A DNA stretch of 64,000 nt from Streptomyces aurantiacus (GTDB lineage: Bacteria > Actinomycetota > Actinomycetes > Streptomycetales > Streptomycetaceae), in NCBI RefSeq assembly GCF_027107535.1, contig NZ_CP114283.1, positions 744,001 through 808,000 of the forward strand, written 5' to 3'. Below are positions 24,307 through 37,688 of this stretch, in pieces. The notes beneath the pieces are model-generated. The model made no database searches, had not been told where the DNA came from, and saw nothing but the letters and a program-made list of their open reading frames with translations. Both the position numbers and the translations under genes were made by a program. Every line of letters starts with the position of its first letter. Positions within the stretch are counted from its first letter, which is position 1.

Positions 24307-24600
24307 ATGGTCGAAACGAACGGTGTGCACAACTCGCTCTTGATGGTGGCTGATCACCACGAACTGCGCGGCATGGCTCCGAAGGGGATCAAGGTTGTCC
24401 GTGGTGGACACCTGGACCTACACGGCACAGCCGGACGCGTGACCATCGAAGAAGGGGCCACGGCTCGTATCCATGGAACGGTGACCGATGGTGTCTACAA
24501 CCTAGGAGGCGATGTCGAGGTGTATGGCACGGTTCGCAAGGGTGTGCATGACCTCGGCGGGACGGTGACCGTGGTCGACCCGGGCGCAGTCATCGTCTAG
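24307..24600 (+). CDS. Small predicted beta-solenoid protein of the element
   Basis: The 97-residue protein is unknown to me. From residue 25 on it is made of short beta-strand/turn repeats: KVVRGGHLDLHGTAG, VTIEEGATARIHGTVTDGV, YNLGGDVEVYGTVRKGV and HDLGGTVTVVDPGAVIV. Recurring V-x-V-x-GTV and DLGG/NLGG turns suggest a right-handed beta-helix or bactofilin-like stack. There are no Cys residues and no signal peptide. It is probably translated from a leaderless mRNA. GTG 24301 is an alternative start. It is cargo or a maintenance function of the element. Confidence 0.7.
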   Translation: MVETNGVHNSLLMVADHHELRGMAPKGIKVVRGGHLDLHGTAGRVTIEEGATARIHGTVTDGVYNLGGDVEVYGTVRKGVHDLGGTVTVVDPGAVIV

Positions 24601-24633
24601 CGGGGCCGCCTTGGGGCCGTGCGAGGTGAACCG

Positions 24634-24653
24634 ACGTTGACAGACGATGACAG
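24634..24653. repeat. Tandem 10-mers near attR (candidate recombinase/excisionase arm sites)
   Basis: ACGTTGACAG (24634-24643) is followed immediately by ACGATGACAG (24644-24653), 75 bp inside the right att repeat. No gene lies between 24601 and 24910. The position suits arm-type binding sites of the integrase or excisionase. Confidence 0.5.
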
Positions 24654-24727
24654 CTAGTCCCGGCGTCTGCGCTGGTCAGAAAGTCGGAGTCCGAGGACCG
24701 CCCACGTGAGAGACTTGGGGCACTACT

Positions 24728-24741
24728 TCCAGAAGAACTGA
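24728..24741 (+). repeat. Right attachment-site repeat (attR core)
   Basis: TCCAGAAGAACTGA is identical to the nusG 3' end at 19691-19704. The sequence to its right continues as the original nusG-rplK spacer, including a U-rich terminator. Confidence 0.85.
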
Positions 24742-24769
24742 CGTTCTTTCGGACCGTATGCCTCCGACC

Positions 24770-24813
24770 AGGTCAGACAGGCTCTCGCAGCCCGTCTGAC
24801 CTGCTCGGTTTTT
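24770..24813 (+). terminator. Original nusG terminator, now displaced from nusG
   Basis: AGGTCAGAC (24770-24778) pairs with GTCTGACCT (24794-24802), with GGC/GCC inside, and is followed by TTTTT at 24809-24813. It lies right after attR, where it would have followed nusG before insertion. Confidence 0.75.
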
Positions 24814-24910
24814 GGCCGCGCACAGATACCCGTTATCGTTGTGCGGTATGCCTCCGTCCGGATGATCCGGAATGGCGGCTGGAAACTCTCACTAGGACCC
24901 GGAGAGAGCA

Positions 24911-25345
24911 ATGCCTCCCAAGAAGAAGAAGGTCACGGGGCTCATCAAGCTCCAGATCCAGGCCGGTGCGGCCAACCCGGCTCCGCCGGTCGGCCCCGCA
25001 CTGGGCCAGCACGGCGTCAACATCATGGAGTTCTGCAAGGCCTACAACGCCGCGACCGAGTCGCAGCGTGGCTGGGTCATCCCGGTGGAGATCACGGTCT
25101 ACGAAGACCGCTCCTTCACCTTCATCACCAAGACCCCGCCGGCCGCGAAGATGATCCTCAAGGCCGCTGGTGTCGAGAAGGGCTCCGGCGAGCCGCACAA
25201 GACCAAGGTCGCCAAGATCACCCAGGCGCAGGTCCGCGAGATCGCCACCACCAAGATGCCCGACCTCAACGCGAACGACCTGGACGCCGCGTCGAAGATC
25301 ATCGCCGGCACCGCCCGTTCCATGGGCATCACGGTCGAGGGCTGA
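24911..25345 (+). CDS. rplK: 50S ribosomal protein L11 (uL11)
   Basis: The 144-residue protein begins [19 protein letters not shown] and has [19 protein letters not shown], the universal L11 signature. It forms the GTPase-associated centre with 23S rRNA and is the site of thiopeptide action. ATG 24911 follows GGAGAGAG. Its usual upstream neighbour nusG is displaced by the integrated element, so it must use a promoter in 24814-24890. It is co-transcribed with rplA. Confidence 0.98.
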
Positions 25346-25424
25346 CCCCCACCACCCCTGTAGAACACCGTGGCAGGGCCTGCTCGGCCCGCACCACGCC
25401 TCCTCAGAACACACAGGAGCAGTA

Positions 25425-26150
25425 GTGAGCAAGCGCAGCAAGTCTCTCCGCGCTTCGGACGCCAAGATCGACCGGGAGAAGCAGTACGCCCCGCTCGAGG
25501 CCGTCCGTCTCGCCAAGGAGACCTCCACGTCCAAGTTCGACGGCACCGTCGAGGTCGCCTTCCGTCTGGGTGTCGACCCGCGCAAGGCCGACCAGATGGT
25601 CCGTGGCACCGTGAACCTCCCGCACGGCACCGGTAAGACCGCCCGGGTCCTGGTCTTCGCGACCGGTGACCGTGCCGAGGCCGCGACCGCCGCGGGCGCC
25701 GACATCGTCGGCTCCGACGAGCTCATCGACGAGGTGGCGAAGGGTCGTCTGGACTTCGACGCCGTCGTCGCCACCCCCGACCTCATGGGCAAGGTCGGCC
25801 GCCTGGGCCGTGTCCTCGGCCCGCGTGGTCTCATGCCGAACCCGAAGACCGGCACCGTGACCCCGGACGTGGCCAAGGCCGTGACCGAGATCAAGGGCGG
25901 CAAGATCGAGTTCCGCGTCGACAAGCACTCGAACCTGCACTTCATCATCGGCAAGGTGTCCTTCGACGACACCCAGCTGGTGGAGAACTACGGCGCCGCG
26001 CTCGACGAGATCCTTCGTCTGAAGCCGTCGGCCGCCAAGGGCCGCTACATCAAGAAGGCCTCCATCAGCACCACGATCGGCCCCGGCATTCCGGTCGACT
26101 CGAACCGCACCCGCAACCTCCTCGTCGAGGAGGACCCGGCCGCCGTCTGA
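25425..26150 (+). CDS. rplA: 50S ribosomal protein L1 (uL1)
   Basis: The 241-residue protein has the L1 core [39 protein letters not shown] and [11 protein letters not shown]1 forms the mobile stalk at the E site and in many bacteria autoregulates the L11 operon by binding its leader mRNA. GTG 25425 follows ACAGGAGCA, 79 bp after rplK. A strong terminator follows. Confidence 0.98.
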   Translation: MSKRSKSLRASDAKIDREKQYAPLEAVRLAKETSTSKFDGTVEVAFRLGVDPRKADQMVRGTVNLPHGTGKTARVLVFATGDRAEAATAAGADIVGSDELIDEVAKGRLDFDAVVATPDLMGKVGRLGRVLGPRGLMPNPKTGTVTPDVAKAVTEIKGGKIEFRVDKHSNLHFIIGKVSFDDTQLVENYGAALDEILRLKPSAAKGRYIKKASISTTIGPGIPVDSNRTRNLLVEEDPAAV

Positions 26151-26192
26151 GCCTGACGCTCACCCGGCAGCCGCGTCGCGACGCGATTCCAG

Positions 26193-26229
26193 GACGGGCC
26201 CCGCAACCTTTCGAGGTGCGGGGCCCGTC
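26193..26229 (+). terminator. Terminator of the rplKA operon
   Basis: The 12-bp stem GACGGGCCCCGC / GCGGGGCCCGTC (26193-26204, 26218-26229) is extended by ACCT/AGGT around a TTCG loop. It is followed by TCTTTCT. Confidence 0.92.
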
Positions 26230-26313
26230 TCTTTCTGTCAGGGCTCCGTTTCCGGGCCGGGTGTCGGTGGCCTGCGCTAGCGTGCGGGGCACAGGAATCG
26301 CATAGGGGGACGA

Positions 26314-27213
26314 ATGAAGACCACGACCGTGCGACGCGTGACCGTCTCGATAGCGGTGGCCGCCGCTCTGACCGGAGCCGCGGCCTGTAGCGGCTCGGAC
26401 TCCGGCGGGGGCTCGGGGGAGGACGGCAAGGCGGCCAACAAGGCCAAGGCCCAGGTCAACCCGATCGCGGCGCTGCGTTCCGTGGAGAAGAGCACCGACA
26501 AGGCGGACTCCGCCAAGGTCGAGTCCACCACGACCATGGGCACGCTGATGTCGATGGAGGCGGACGGCGCCCTCGGCTGGGCCGACGGCCTCACCGGCAA
26601 CCTGACGATCACGTACACCGGCGGCACGATGGCCGACCAGATGCGGCAGATGGGCACGACCTCCATGGAGGCCCGCTACCTGCCGGACGCCTACTACGCG
26701 AAGATGGGCGACCAGTTCGCCGAGCAGTCCGGCGGCAAGCACTGGATCAAGTACGCGTACGACGACCTGGCGGACCTCGCCGGCGGATCGGGCGCGTACA
26801 TGAAGGACCAGATGCAGAACACCACGCCGAACCAGTCGGTGAAGCTCCTGCTGGCCTCCGGGGACGTCCGGAAGGTCGGCGAGGAGAAGGTGCGCGGCGA
26901 GAACACCACGCACTACTCGGGCACGGTCGACGTCGCGGACCTCGCGGGCAAGAGCTCGAACCTCAGCGAGAAGCAACTGGCCGACATGAAGCGCCAGCTG
27001 GAGCAGGCCGGTGTGACCACCGAGAAGATCGACATCTGGGTGAACGACGAGGACCTGCTGGTCAAGAAGGTCGAGAAGGGCGAGCTGGCGACCGGCTCGA
27101 TGTCCTCGACGGCGTTCTACAGCGACTACGGCGTGAAGGTCTCCACCGAGGAGCCCCCGGCGGCCGACACCGCAGACTTCAAGGACCTGATGCAGACCCA
27201 GCCGGCGGCCTGA
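26314..27213 (+). CDS. Lipoprotein, LppX/LprAFG-like
   Basis: The 299-residue protein has a Lys/Arg-rich start (MKTTTVRRVTVSIAVAAALT), a hydrophobic core and Cys25 in AAACSGSDSGGG, so it is likely lipid-anchored to the outer face of the membrane. A Ser/Gly linker precedes a domain with EKSTDKADSAKVESTTTMG, VRKVGEEKVRGENTTHYSGT and VNDEDLLVKKVEK. Those segments match the fold of mycobacterial LppX/LprG carriers of lipids. It is a paralogue of the next gene (shared DVRKVG-EKV-TTHY-GTV core). The position between rplA and rplJ is conserved in Streptomyces. The ligand is unknown. Confidence 0.85.
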   Translation: MKTTTVRRVTVSIAVAAALTGAAACSGSDSGGGSGEDGKAANKAKAQVNPIAALRSVEKSTDKADSAKVESTTTMGTLMSMEADGALGWADGLTGNLTITYTGGTMADQMRQMGTTSMEARYLPDAYYAKMGDQFAEQSGGKHWIKYAYDDLADLAGGSGAYMKDQMQNTTPNQSVKLLLASGDVRKVGEEKVRGENTTHYSGTVDVADLAGKSSNLSEKQLADMKRQLEQAGVTTEKIDIWVNDEDLLVKKVEKGELATGSMSSTAFYSDYGVKVSTEEPPAADTADFKDLMQTQPAA

Positions 27214-27336
27214 GAACCCTCCGAGTCGTCACAGGCGTCACACAGGCCTCACGACAACTCGGAGGACCGCCTGGGCTCCCCTGGGATACGCTCGCGCCCT
27301 GTCTGTGAGTCGTTCATCTGTTCCTAGGGGGGAACC

Positions 27337-28212
27337 ATGAAGCTTTCTGTACGCGGATCCGTACGTCACAGGGCGACGGGCGCGGCGCTCGCCGTGCTCG
27401 TCCTCGGCGGGGGTGTGGCCGGCTGTTCGGAGGACTCCGGCGCCAAGGACAACGGCGCCGGCGAATCGCCGAAGATGACGCCCGCCGCGGCCGTGGCCAA
27501 GGCGGCGAAGAACACGGAGGACATCACCTCTCTCAGCTACCGGATGAGGGGCACGACTCCGGAGGAGGGGCGCGTCCAGGCCGAGGCCCAGATGCGGATG
27601 AAGCCCGACGTCGCCATGAGCATGAAGATGACCGCCCTCGACCAGGGCAAGGACGGCACCGCGGAGATCCGCCTGGTCGACAAGGCCATGTACATAGGCG
27701 GGGGCGCCGCGGCGGCCAAGGAGATGGACGGCAAGAGCTGGATCAAGTTCGACCTGTCCGCGCTGGGTGACGACGCGACGGGCGGCTCGGCCCCGGGCGC
27801 GGGAGCGGCCGACAAGAACCCGGCACAGGAGTCCACCTTCCTCACCGGTTCCAAGGACGTGCGGAAGGTCGGCACCGAGAAGGTCGACGGCGTCGAGACC
27901 ACTCACTACCAGGGCACGGTCACCCTCGACCAGTTCCGCAAGTCGCTGAAGGACGAGAGCAAGACCACGCGCGAGCAGCGCGAGAAGAGCCTCGAGCAGT
28001 ACGAGAAGATGGGCGTCGACGAGCTCACGATGGACATGTGGGTCGACGGAGAGGACCGCACGAAGCAGTTCCGCATGAAGGGCGACGCCGACAAGGGCAA
28101 GCTCGACATGGTGATCACCTTCATCGACTACAACAAGCCCGTGAAGGTCACCGCGCCGCCCGCCAAGGACACGATGGACCTGGCCGAGATGATGGGCGAC
28201 ATCGAGAGCTGA
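27337..28212 (+). CDS. Lipoprotein, LppX/LprAFG-like, paralogue of the preceding gene
   Basis: The 291-residue protein has a classical lipobox, [10 protein letters not shown], with lipidated Cys31. The domain contains [40 protein letters not shown] and the [14 protein letters not shown] strand pair, equivalent to the upstream paralogue. A Lys/Glu-rich helix ([20 protein letters not shown]) in the middle is extra. It has its own short leader with AGGGGGGAA before the ATG. The likely role is an extracytoplasmic carrier or signalling lipoprotein. Confidence 0.87.
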   Translation: MKLSVRGSVRHRATGAALAVLVLGGGVAGCSEDSGAKDNGAGESPKMTPAAAVAKAAKNTEDITSLSYRMRGTTPEEGRVQAEAQMRMKPDVAMSMKMTALDQGKDGTAEIRLVDKAMYIGGGAAAAKEMDGKSWIKFDLSALGDDATGGSAPGAGAADKNPAQESTFLTGSKDVRKVGTEKVDGVETTHYQGTVTLDQFRKSLKDESKTTREQREKSLEQYEKMGVDELTMDMWVDGEDRTKQFRMKGDADKGKLDMVITFIDYNKPVKVTAPPAKDTMDLAEMMGDIES

Positions 28213-28254
28213 CATCCGCGCCGGCCCGGGCAGGAAGAGGGCCGACGCACGGAT

Positions 28255-28284
28255 TTGCTTGACAGTGCCCCGTTCACGTAACCT
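28255..28284 (+). promoter_or_regulatory. Candidate promoter of rplJL
   Basis: TTGCTT and TAACCT (28279-28284) are 18 bp apart. An overlapping TTGACA (28259-28264) is too close (14 bp) for ideal spacing with that -10. The leader below starts a few bases later. Confidence 0.45.
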
Positions 28285-28289
28285 TCCAC

Positions 28290-28475
28290 AGAAGCCAAAG
28301 ACCGCTGGTCGTTGCCGTGCTCTCGCAAGAGGAATCGGTGACCGAAGGATCCGCTGAATTGCGGACGACCCGCGCAGGTGACTGTGGATGAGCTCCCGGA
28401 CACTCCCGTACTTCGTACGGATCAGTTCGGTCGAGTCACGCCCCGTGCGCCTGCGCCGGGGCGTTTCGTTTTCCC
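28290..28475 (+). promoter_or_regulatory. L10 leader (rplJL autoregulatory mRNA leader) with attenuator
   Basis: The ~185-nt leader upstream of rplJ contains GCAGGTGACTGTGGATGAGC and surrounding helices that resemble the actinobacterial ribosomal L10 leader. L10(L12)4 binds this class of leader to repress its own synthesis. It ends in a terminator-like hairpin, ACGCCCCG (28438-28445) with CGGGGCGT (28457-28464), followed by TTCGTTTT. The bases between 28213 and 28521 hold no other gene. Confidence 0.75.
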
Positions 28476-28521
28476 AGTCTCCTTCTGAGCGGTCCTCATC
28501 ACCCGGAAGGAGGCCACGCTT

Positions 28522-29052
28522 ATGGCAAGGCCCGACAAGGCTGCCGCGGTAGCCGAGCTCGCGGACCAGTTCCGTAGCTCGAACGCCGCTGTGCTGACCG
28601 AGTACCGGGGTCTCACCGTGGCGCAGCTCAAGACGCTGCGTCGTTCGCTCGGTGAAGACGCCCAGTACGCCGTGGTGAAGAACACGCTGACCAAGATCGC
28701 GGCCAACGAGGCCGGGATCTCTACGCTCGACGACCTGTTCAACGGTCCGACGGCAGTTGCCTTCATCACCGGTGACCCGGTGACGTCGGCGAAGGGTCTT
28801 CGTGACTTCGCCAAGGACAACCCGAACCTCGTCATCAAGGGCGGTGTCCTTGACGGTAAGGCGCTGTCCGCCGACGAGATCAAGAAGCTTGCGGACCTCG
28901 AGTCCCGCGAGGTTCTGCTCGCCAAGCTGGCGGGTGCCATGAAGAGCAAGCAGTCCCAGACCGCTTCGCTGTTCCAGGCGCTCCCGTCGAAGTTCGTCCG
29001 CACTGCGGAGGCGCTTCGCGTCAAGCTCGACGAGCAGGGCGGTGCCGAGTAA
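28522..29052 (+). CDS. rplJ: 50S ribosomal protein L10 (uL10)
   Basis: The 176-residue protein begins [20 protein letters not shown] and contains [19 protein letters not shown]. It anchors L7/L12 dimers to the ribosome through its C-terminal helix (residues ~130-170). AAGGAGG precedes ATG 28522. Expression is probably autoregulated through the leader at 28290-28475. Confidence 0.98.
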   Translation: MARPDKAAAVAELADQFRSSNAAVLTEYRGLTVAQLKTLRRSLGEDAQYAVVKNTLTKIAANEAGISTLDDLFNGPTAVAFITGDPVTSAKGLRDFAKDNPNLVIKGGVLDGKALSADEIKKLADLESREVLLAKLAGAMKSKQSQTASLFQALPSKFVRTAEALRVKLDEQGGAE

Positions 29053-29161
29053 CTCGGCTCGCGCATTGACCGCCGCCTGAGGCGACGGTCGTAGCGGGCC
29101 GAACGTACGCCCGCCTCACCAGTACATCCGGCACCTGCCGAATTAGTGGAAGGACGCCATC

Positions 29162-29545
29162 ATGGCGAAGCTGTCCCAGGAAGAGCTGCTCGCGCAGTTC
29201 GAGTCCCTCACCCTCATCGAGCTCTCCGAGTTCGTGAAGGCCTTCGAGGAGAAGTTCGACGTCACCGCCGCCGCCGCGGTCGCCGTTGCCGGCCCCGCCG
29301 GCCCGGGCGCCGTTGCCGAGGCCCCGGAGGAGCAGGACGAGTTCGACGTCATCCTCACCGGTGCCGGCGAGAAGAAGATCCAGGTCATCAAGGTCGTGCG
29401 TGAGCTGACCTCGCTGGGTCTGAAGGAGGCCAAGGACCTCGTCGACGGCGCTCCGAAGCCGGTCCTCGAGAAGGTCGCCAAGGAGGCCGCCGAGAAGGCT
29501 GCCGAGTCCCTCAAGGGCGCCGGCGCCTCCGTCGAGGTCAAGTGA
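29162..29545 (+). CDS. rplL: 50S ribosomal protein L7/L12 (bL12)
   Basis: The 127-residue protein has the N-terminal dimerisation domain ([20 protein letters not shown]), an Ala/Pro/Gly hinge ([15 protein letters not shown]) and a C-terminal factor-binding domain ([20 protein letters not shown], then [14 protein letters not shown]). It recruits translational GTPases. GGAAGGA precedes the ATG. Confidence 0.98.
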   Translation: MAKLSQEELLAQFESLTLIELSEFVKAFEEKFDVTAAAAVAVAGPAGPGAVAEAPEEQDEFDVILTGAGEKKIQVIKVVRELTSLGLKEAKDLVDGAPKPVLEKVAKEAAEKAAESLKGAGASVEVK

Positions 29546-29614
29546 CCCGACGAGTCCGCCAGGACTCCTGCGGACCGTATGCAGCCGCTTTCGTAGCGCT
29601 GTAACGCTGACGCA

Positions 29615-29652
29615 CCGAAGAGCGATCACCCAACTGGGTGGTCGCTCTTCGG
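29615..29652 (+). terminator. Hairpin between rplL and rpoB
   Basis: CCGAAGAGCGA (29615-29625) pairs with TCGCTCTTCGG (29642-29652), with CACCC/GGGTG inside. There is no U-tract. It may terminate or attenuate rplJL transcripts ahead of rpoB. Confidence 0.8.
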
Positions 29653-29969
29653 CGTTCGAGGGGGCCGTGCGGTGACTGCCTTGCACTGTCGGTGGCGACG
29701 AGTATGGTGATCTTCGTTCGTGCCTCCGGCCGCCCTGTGACGGGCAGCTAGACGGGTTGCAGGACGGGTTGCAAGTGACGATGGCAGCACCCGGTTCGGG
29801 CATGGGGGGCCTTGACGAACCGCACGCAGCGCGCAATTCTCAGGACGCGTCGTCACAACGATCCGGATCCGAGGCATGGATCGGCGGCGAAGAGGGCAGT
29901 ATCGATGTGCATCGAGGGCGTGGCTTGCAGCAGGGGTTGAGAACAACGAGGGTCTTCAAAAACCCGCAC

Positions 29970-29998
29970 TGGACATCAGTGAGCCGAGTGGCTACACT
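29970..29998 (+). promoter_or_regulatory. Promoter of rpoBC
   Basis: TGGACA (29970-29975) and TACACT (29993-29998) are separated by exactly 17 bp, an excellent HrdB-type promoter. Transcription would start near 30005, giving a leader of about 178 nt before the TTG start. The rest of 29653-30182 shows no gene. Confidence 0.8.
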
Positions 29999-30182
29999 GA
30001 CCCTTTGCGCTGCCTGTTAGCTGCCTCCTGCCCGTCACCAGGGGCATGCCCTCGCTTGAGCACTGTGGATCGAACCGACCCTGACCTGGTCCTTTTCGAC
30101 TGGTCAAAGGAACGTCTGTCACGGTGCACGGCTTGGGACCGGTACGCGCGTAGTGAGTCCGAGCCCTCGGAAGGACCCCCTC

Positions 30183-33100
30183 TTGGCCGCCTCGCGCACT
30201 GCCTCGACCGCGAATACGAACAACGGCGCCAGCACCGCCCCGCTGCGCATTTCCTTTGCAAAAATCAAGGAGCCCCTCGAGGTTCCGAACCTTCTTGCGC
30301 TGCAGACCGAAAGCTTCGACTGGCTGCTCGGCAACGCCGCGTGGAAGGCTCGTGTCGAGGCGGCTCTGGACAGCGGACAGGACGTCCCCACCAAGTCCGG
30401 TCTTGAGGAGATCTTCGAGGAGATCTCCCCGATCGAGGACTTCTCAGGGTCGATGTCCCTGACGTTCCGCGACCACCGCTTCGAGCCTCCCAAGAACTCC
30501 ATCGACGAGTGCAAGGAGCGCGACTTCACGTACTCCGCGCCCCTCTTCGTCACTGCCGAGTTCACCAACAACGAGACCGGCGAGATCAAGTCCCAGACGG
30601 TCTTCATGGGCGACTTCCCGCTCATGACCAACAAGGGCACCTTCGTCATCAACGGCACCGAGCGTGTCGTGGTGTCCCAGCTGGTGCGCTCGCCGGGTGT
30701 CTACTTCGACTCCTCCATCGACAAGACGTCCGACAAGGACATCTTCTCCTCCAAGGTCATCCCGTCCCGGGGTGCCTGGCTGGAGATGGAGATCGACAAG
30801 CGTGACATGGTCGGTGTCCGCATCGACCGCAAGCGCAAGCAGTCCGTCACCGTCCTGCTCAAGGCTCTCGGTTGGACGACCGAGCAGATCCTCGAGGAGT
30901 TCGGCGAGTACGAGTCCATGCGCGCCACCCTGGAGAAGGACCACACCCAGGGCCAGGACGACGCGCTGCTCGACATCTACCGCAAGCTGCGTCCGGGCGA
31001 GCCGCCGACCCGTGAGGCCGCGCAGACGCTGCTCGAGAACCTCTACTTCAACCCCAAGCGCTACGACCTCGCGAAGGTCGGCCGTTACAAGGTCAACAAG
31101 AAGCTGGGCAGCGAGGCGCCGCTGGACGCCGGGATCCTGACCGTCGAGGACATCATCTCGACGATCAAGTACCTGGTGAAGCTGCACGCCGGTGAGACCG
31201 AGACCGTTGGTGACAACGGCACCTCGATCGTCGTCGAGACCGACGACATCGACCACTTCGGCAACCGTCGTCTGCGCAACGTCGGCGAGCTCATCCAGAA
31301 CCAGGTCCGTACGGGTCTGGCTCGTATGGAGCGCGTCGTGCGTGAGCGCATGACGACCCAGGACGTCGAGGCGATCACGCCGCAGACCCTGATCAACATC
31401 CGGCCGGTCGTCGCCTCCATCAAGGAGTTCTTCGGCACCAGCCAGCTGTCGCAGTTCATGGACCAGAACAACCCGCTGTCGGGTCTCACCCACAAGCGCC
31501 GTCTGTCGGCTCTTGGCCCGGGTGGTCTCTCCCGTGAGCGGGCCGGCTTCGAGGTCCGTGACGTGCACCCCTCGCACTACGGCCGCATGTGCCCGATCGA
31601 GACCCCCGAAGGCCCGAACATCGGCCTGATCGGCTCGCTCGCCTCCTACGGCCGGGTCAACGCGTTCGGCTTCGTCGAGACGCCGTACCGCCGGGTCACC
31701 GACGGTGTCGTCACCGACGAGGTCGACTACCTGACCGCCGACGAGGAGGACCGCTTCGTCATCGCCCAGGCCAACGCGCCGCTCGGCGACGACTTCCGGT
31801 TCGAGGAGGCCCGCGTCCTGGTCCGCCGTCGTGGCGGAGAGGTCGACTACGTCCCCGGTGACGACGTCGACTACATGGACGTCTCGCCGCGCCAGATGGT
31901 GTCGGTCGCGACCGCCATGATCCCGTTCCTCGAGCACGACGACGCCAACCGTGCCCTCATGGGCGCGAACATGATGCGCCAGGCCGTGCCGCTGATCACC
32001 GCCGAGGCTCCCCTCGTCGGTACCGGCATGGAGTACCGCTGCGCCGTCGACGCCGGTGACGTCATCAAGGCCGAGAAGGCGGGTGTGGTCCAGGAGGTCT
32101 CCGCGGACTACGTCACCGTCGCCAACGACGACGGCACGTACACCACGTACCGCGTCGCGAAGTTCTCGCGCTCCAACCAGGGCACCTCGGTCAACCAGAA
32201 GGTTGTCGTCAACGAGGGCGACCGGGTCGTCGAGAACCAGGTTCTCGCCGACGGTCCGGCCACCCAGGAAGGCGAGATGGCGCTGGGCAAGAACCTGCTC
32301 GTCGCCTTCATGCCGTGGGAGGGTCACAACTACGAGGACGCGATCATCCTGTCGCAGCGCCTCGTGCAGGACGACGTCCTCTCCTCGATCCACATCGAGG
32401 AGCACGAGGTCGACGCCCGTGACACCAAGCTCGGCCCCGAGGAGATCACCCGGGACATCCCGAACGTCTCCGAGGAGGTCCTCGCCGACCTCGACGAGCG
32501 CGGCATCATCCGTATCGGTGCCGAGGTCGTCGCCGGCGACATCCTGGTCGGCAAGGTCACGCCCAAGGGTGAGACCGAGCTGACCCCGGAGGAGCGCCTG
32601 CTCCGCGCGATCTTCGGTGAGAAGGCGCGCGAGGTGCGCGACACCTCGCTGAAGGTGCCGCACGGTGAGATCGGCAAGGTCATCGGCGTCCGCGTCTTCG
32701 ACCGTGAAGAGGGCGACGAACTGCCGCCGGGCGTGAACCAGCTGGTTCGGGTCTACGTGGCGCAGAAGCGCAAGATCACGGACGGTGACAAGCTCGCCGG
32801 CCGCCACGGCAACAAGGGCGTCATCTCGAAGATCCTGCCCATCGAGGACATGCCGTTCCTCGAGGACGGAACTCCGGTCGACATCATCCTCAACCCGCTG
32901 GGTGTCCCGTCCCGAATGAACCCGGGGCAGGTCCTGGAGATCCACCTCGGCTGGCTCGCCAGCCGCGGCTGGGACGTCTCCGGCCTCGCGGACGACTGGG
33001 CGCAGCGCCTCCAGGCCATCGAGGCCGACAAGGTCGAGCCCGGCACGAACGTCGCCACCCCCGTCTTCGACGGTGCGCGTGAGGACGAGCTGGCCGGTCT

Positions 33101-33668
33101 GCTGCAGCACACGATCCCGAACCGCGACGGCTCGCGCATGGTGCTGCCCACCGGTAAGGCGCCGCTGTTCGACGGCCGCTCCGGCGAGCCGTTCCCGGAG
33201 CCCGTCTCGGTCGGCTACATGTACATCCTCAAGCTCCACCACCTGGTCGACGACAAGCTGCACGCCCGGTCGACCGGTCCGTACTCGATGATCACCCAGC
33301 AGCCGCTGGGTGGTAAGGCCCAGTTCGGTGGCCAGCGCTTCGGTGAGATGGAGGTGTGGGCGCTTGAGGCTTATGGCGCCGCTTACGCCCTCCAGGAACT
33401 GCTGACCATCAAGTCCGACGACGTGACCGGCCGCGTGAAGGTCTACGAGGCCATCGTCAAGGGCGAGAACATTCCTGAGCCCGGCATTCCCGAGTCCTTC
33501 AAGGTGCTCATCAAGGAAATGCAGTCGCTCTGCCTCAACGTGGAGGTGCTGTCCTCGGACGGCATGTCCATCGAGATGCGCGACACGGACGAGGACGTCT
33601 TCCGCGCCGCGGAAGAGCTCGGTATCGACCTGTCCCGGCGTGAGCCGAGCAGCGTCGAAGAGGTCTGA
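30183..33668 (+). CDS. rpoB: DNA-directed RNA polymerase beta subunit
   Basis: The 1161-residue subunit forms half of the RNA polymerase active-centre cleft. TTG 30183 ([17 protein letters not shown]) is chosen because it gives the known Streptomyces length and GGA lies 6-8 bases upstream; GTG 30153 is in frame but would add a weak extension. The rifampicin-resistance region around residues 418-450 reads [13 protein letters not shown], then [14 protein letters not shown], i.e. the rifampicin-sensitive wild type (Asp, His and Ser positions intact). Downstream signatures include [17 protein letters not shown] and the [17 protein letters not shown] loop. rpoC follows after 102 bp. Confidence 0.98.
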   Translation: MAASRTASTANTNNGASTAPLRISFAKIKEPLEVPNLLALQTESFDWLLGNAAWKARVEAALDSGQDVPTKSGLEEIFEEISPIEDFSGSMSLTFRDHRFEPPKNSIDECKERDFTYSAPLFVTAEFTNNETGEIKSQTVFMGDFPLMTNKGTFVINGTERVVVSQLVRSPGVYFDSSIDKTSDKDIFSSKVIPSRGAWLEMEIDKRDMVGVRIDRKRKQSVTVLLKALGWTTEQILEEFGEYESMRATLEKDHTQGQDDALLDIYRKLRPGEPPTREAAQTLLENLYFNPKRYDLAKVGRYKVNKKLGSEAPLDAGILTVEDIISTIKYLVKLHAGETETVGDNGTSIVVETDDIDHFGNRRLRNVGELIQNQVRTGLARMERVVRERMTTQDVEAITPQTLINIRPVVASIKEFFGTSQLSQFMDQNNPLSGLTHKRRLSALGPGGLSRERAGFEVRDVHPSHYGRMCPIETPEGPNIGLIGSLASYGRVNAFGFVETPYRRVTDGVVTDEVDYLTADEEDRFVIAQANAPLGDDFRFEEARVLVRRRGGEVDYVPGDDVDYMDVSPRQMVSVATAMIPFLEHDDANRALMGANMMRQAVPLITAEAPLVGTGMEYRCAVDAGDVIKAEKAGVVQEVSADYVTVANDDGTYTTYRVAKFSRSNQGTSVNQKVVVNEGDRVVENQVLADGPATQEGEMALGKNLLVAFMPWEGHNYEDAIILSQRLVQDDVLSSIHIEEHEVDARDTKLGPEEITRDIPNVSEEVLADLDERGIIRIGAEVVAGDILVGKVTPKGETELTPEERLLRAIFGEKAREVRDTSLKVPHGEIGKVIGVRVFDREEGDELPPGVNQLVRVYVAQKRKITDGDKLAGRHGNKGVISKILPIEDMPFLEDGTPVDIILNPLGVPSRMNPGQVLEIHLGWLASRGWDVSGLADDWAQRLQAIEADKVEPGTNVATPVFDGAREDELAGLLQHTIPNRDGSRMVLPTGKAPLFDGRSGEPFPEPVSVGYMYILKLHHLVDDKLHARSTGPYSMITQQPLGGKAQFGGQRFGEMEVWALEAYGAAYALQELLTIKSDDVTGRVKVYEAIVKGENIPEPGIPESFKVLIKEMQSLCLNVEVLSSDGMSIEMRDTDEDVFRAAEELGIDLSRREPSSVEEV

Positions 33669-33770
33669 CGGGTCTGGCCGGGGCTCCCTGAACAAGAGCC
33701 CCGGCTAACCAACCCCGGACCCCAGTCAGACCAGTGAAGAATCGACCCCCGAAAGAGGGATTGACGACAA

Positions 33771-37670
<3,900 letters not shown>

Positions 37671-37688
37671 GCGAGCGTCTGCTTGAGT

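Larger units (their letters stand above)
19691..24741. mobile_element. Compact integrated element (AICE-like) inserted at the 3' end of nusG
   Basis: About 5.0 kb separates nusG from rplK, which normally adjoin. The insert is bounded by a 14-bp direct repeat (19691-19704 and 24728-24741) identical to the last bases of nusG. It encodes, leftward and overlapping, a Cys-rich small protein, a RepSA-type initiator, an HTH excisionase and a tyrosine integrase next to the left end. Rightward it encodes a GntR/UTRA regulator and a small predicted solenoid protein, with a 167-bp nested inverted repeat between them. int-xis-rep plus a GntR-type regulator is the core of actinomycete integrative and conjugative elements. 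No TraB/FtsK-type translocase or spread gene is visible, so self-transfer is doubtful. Confidence 0.9.

Noticed and set aside
19691..24741. A conjugation (TraB/FtsK-type) gene within the nusG element
   Set aside because: I looked for a long ATPase frame with Walker motifs. None of the supported genes fits and there is no room for one, so no transfer gene is claimed.
24721..24741. A longer att identity than 14 bp
   Set aside because: Bases on both sides of TCCAGAAGAACTGA differ between the two ends, so the exact repeat stops at 14 bp.
30444..33695. A 1083-codon open frame antisense to rpoB, and a similar 741-codon one antisense to fusA
   Set aside because: Same codon-bias shadow effect; the sense genes are unambiguous.
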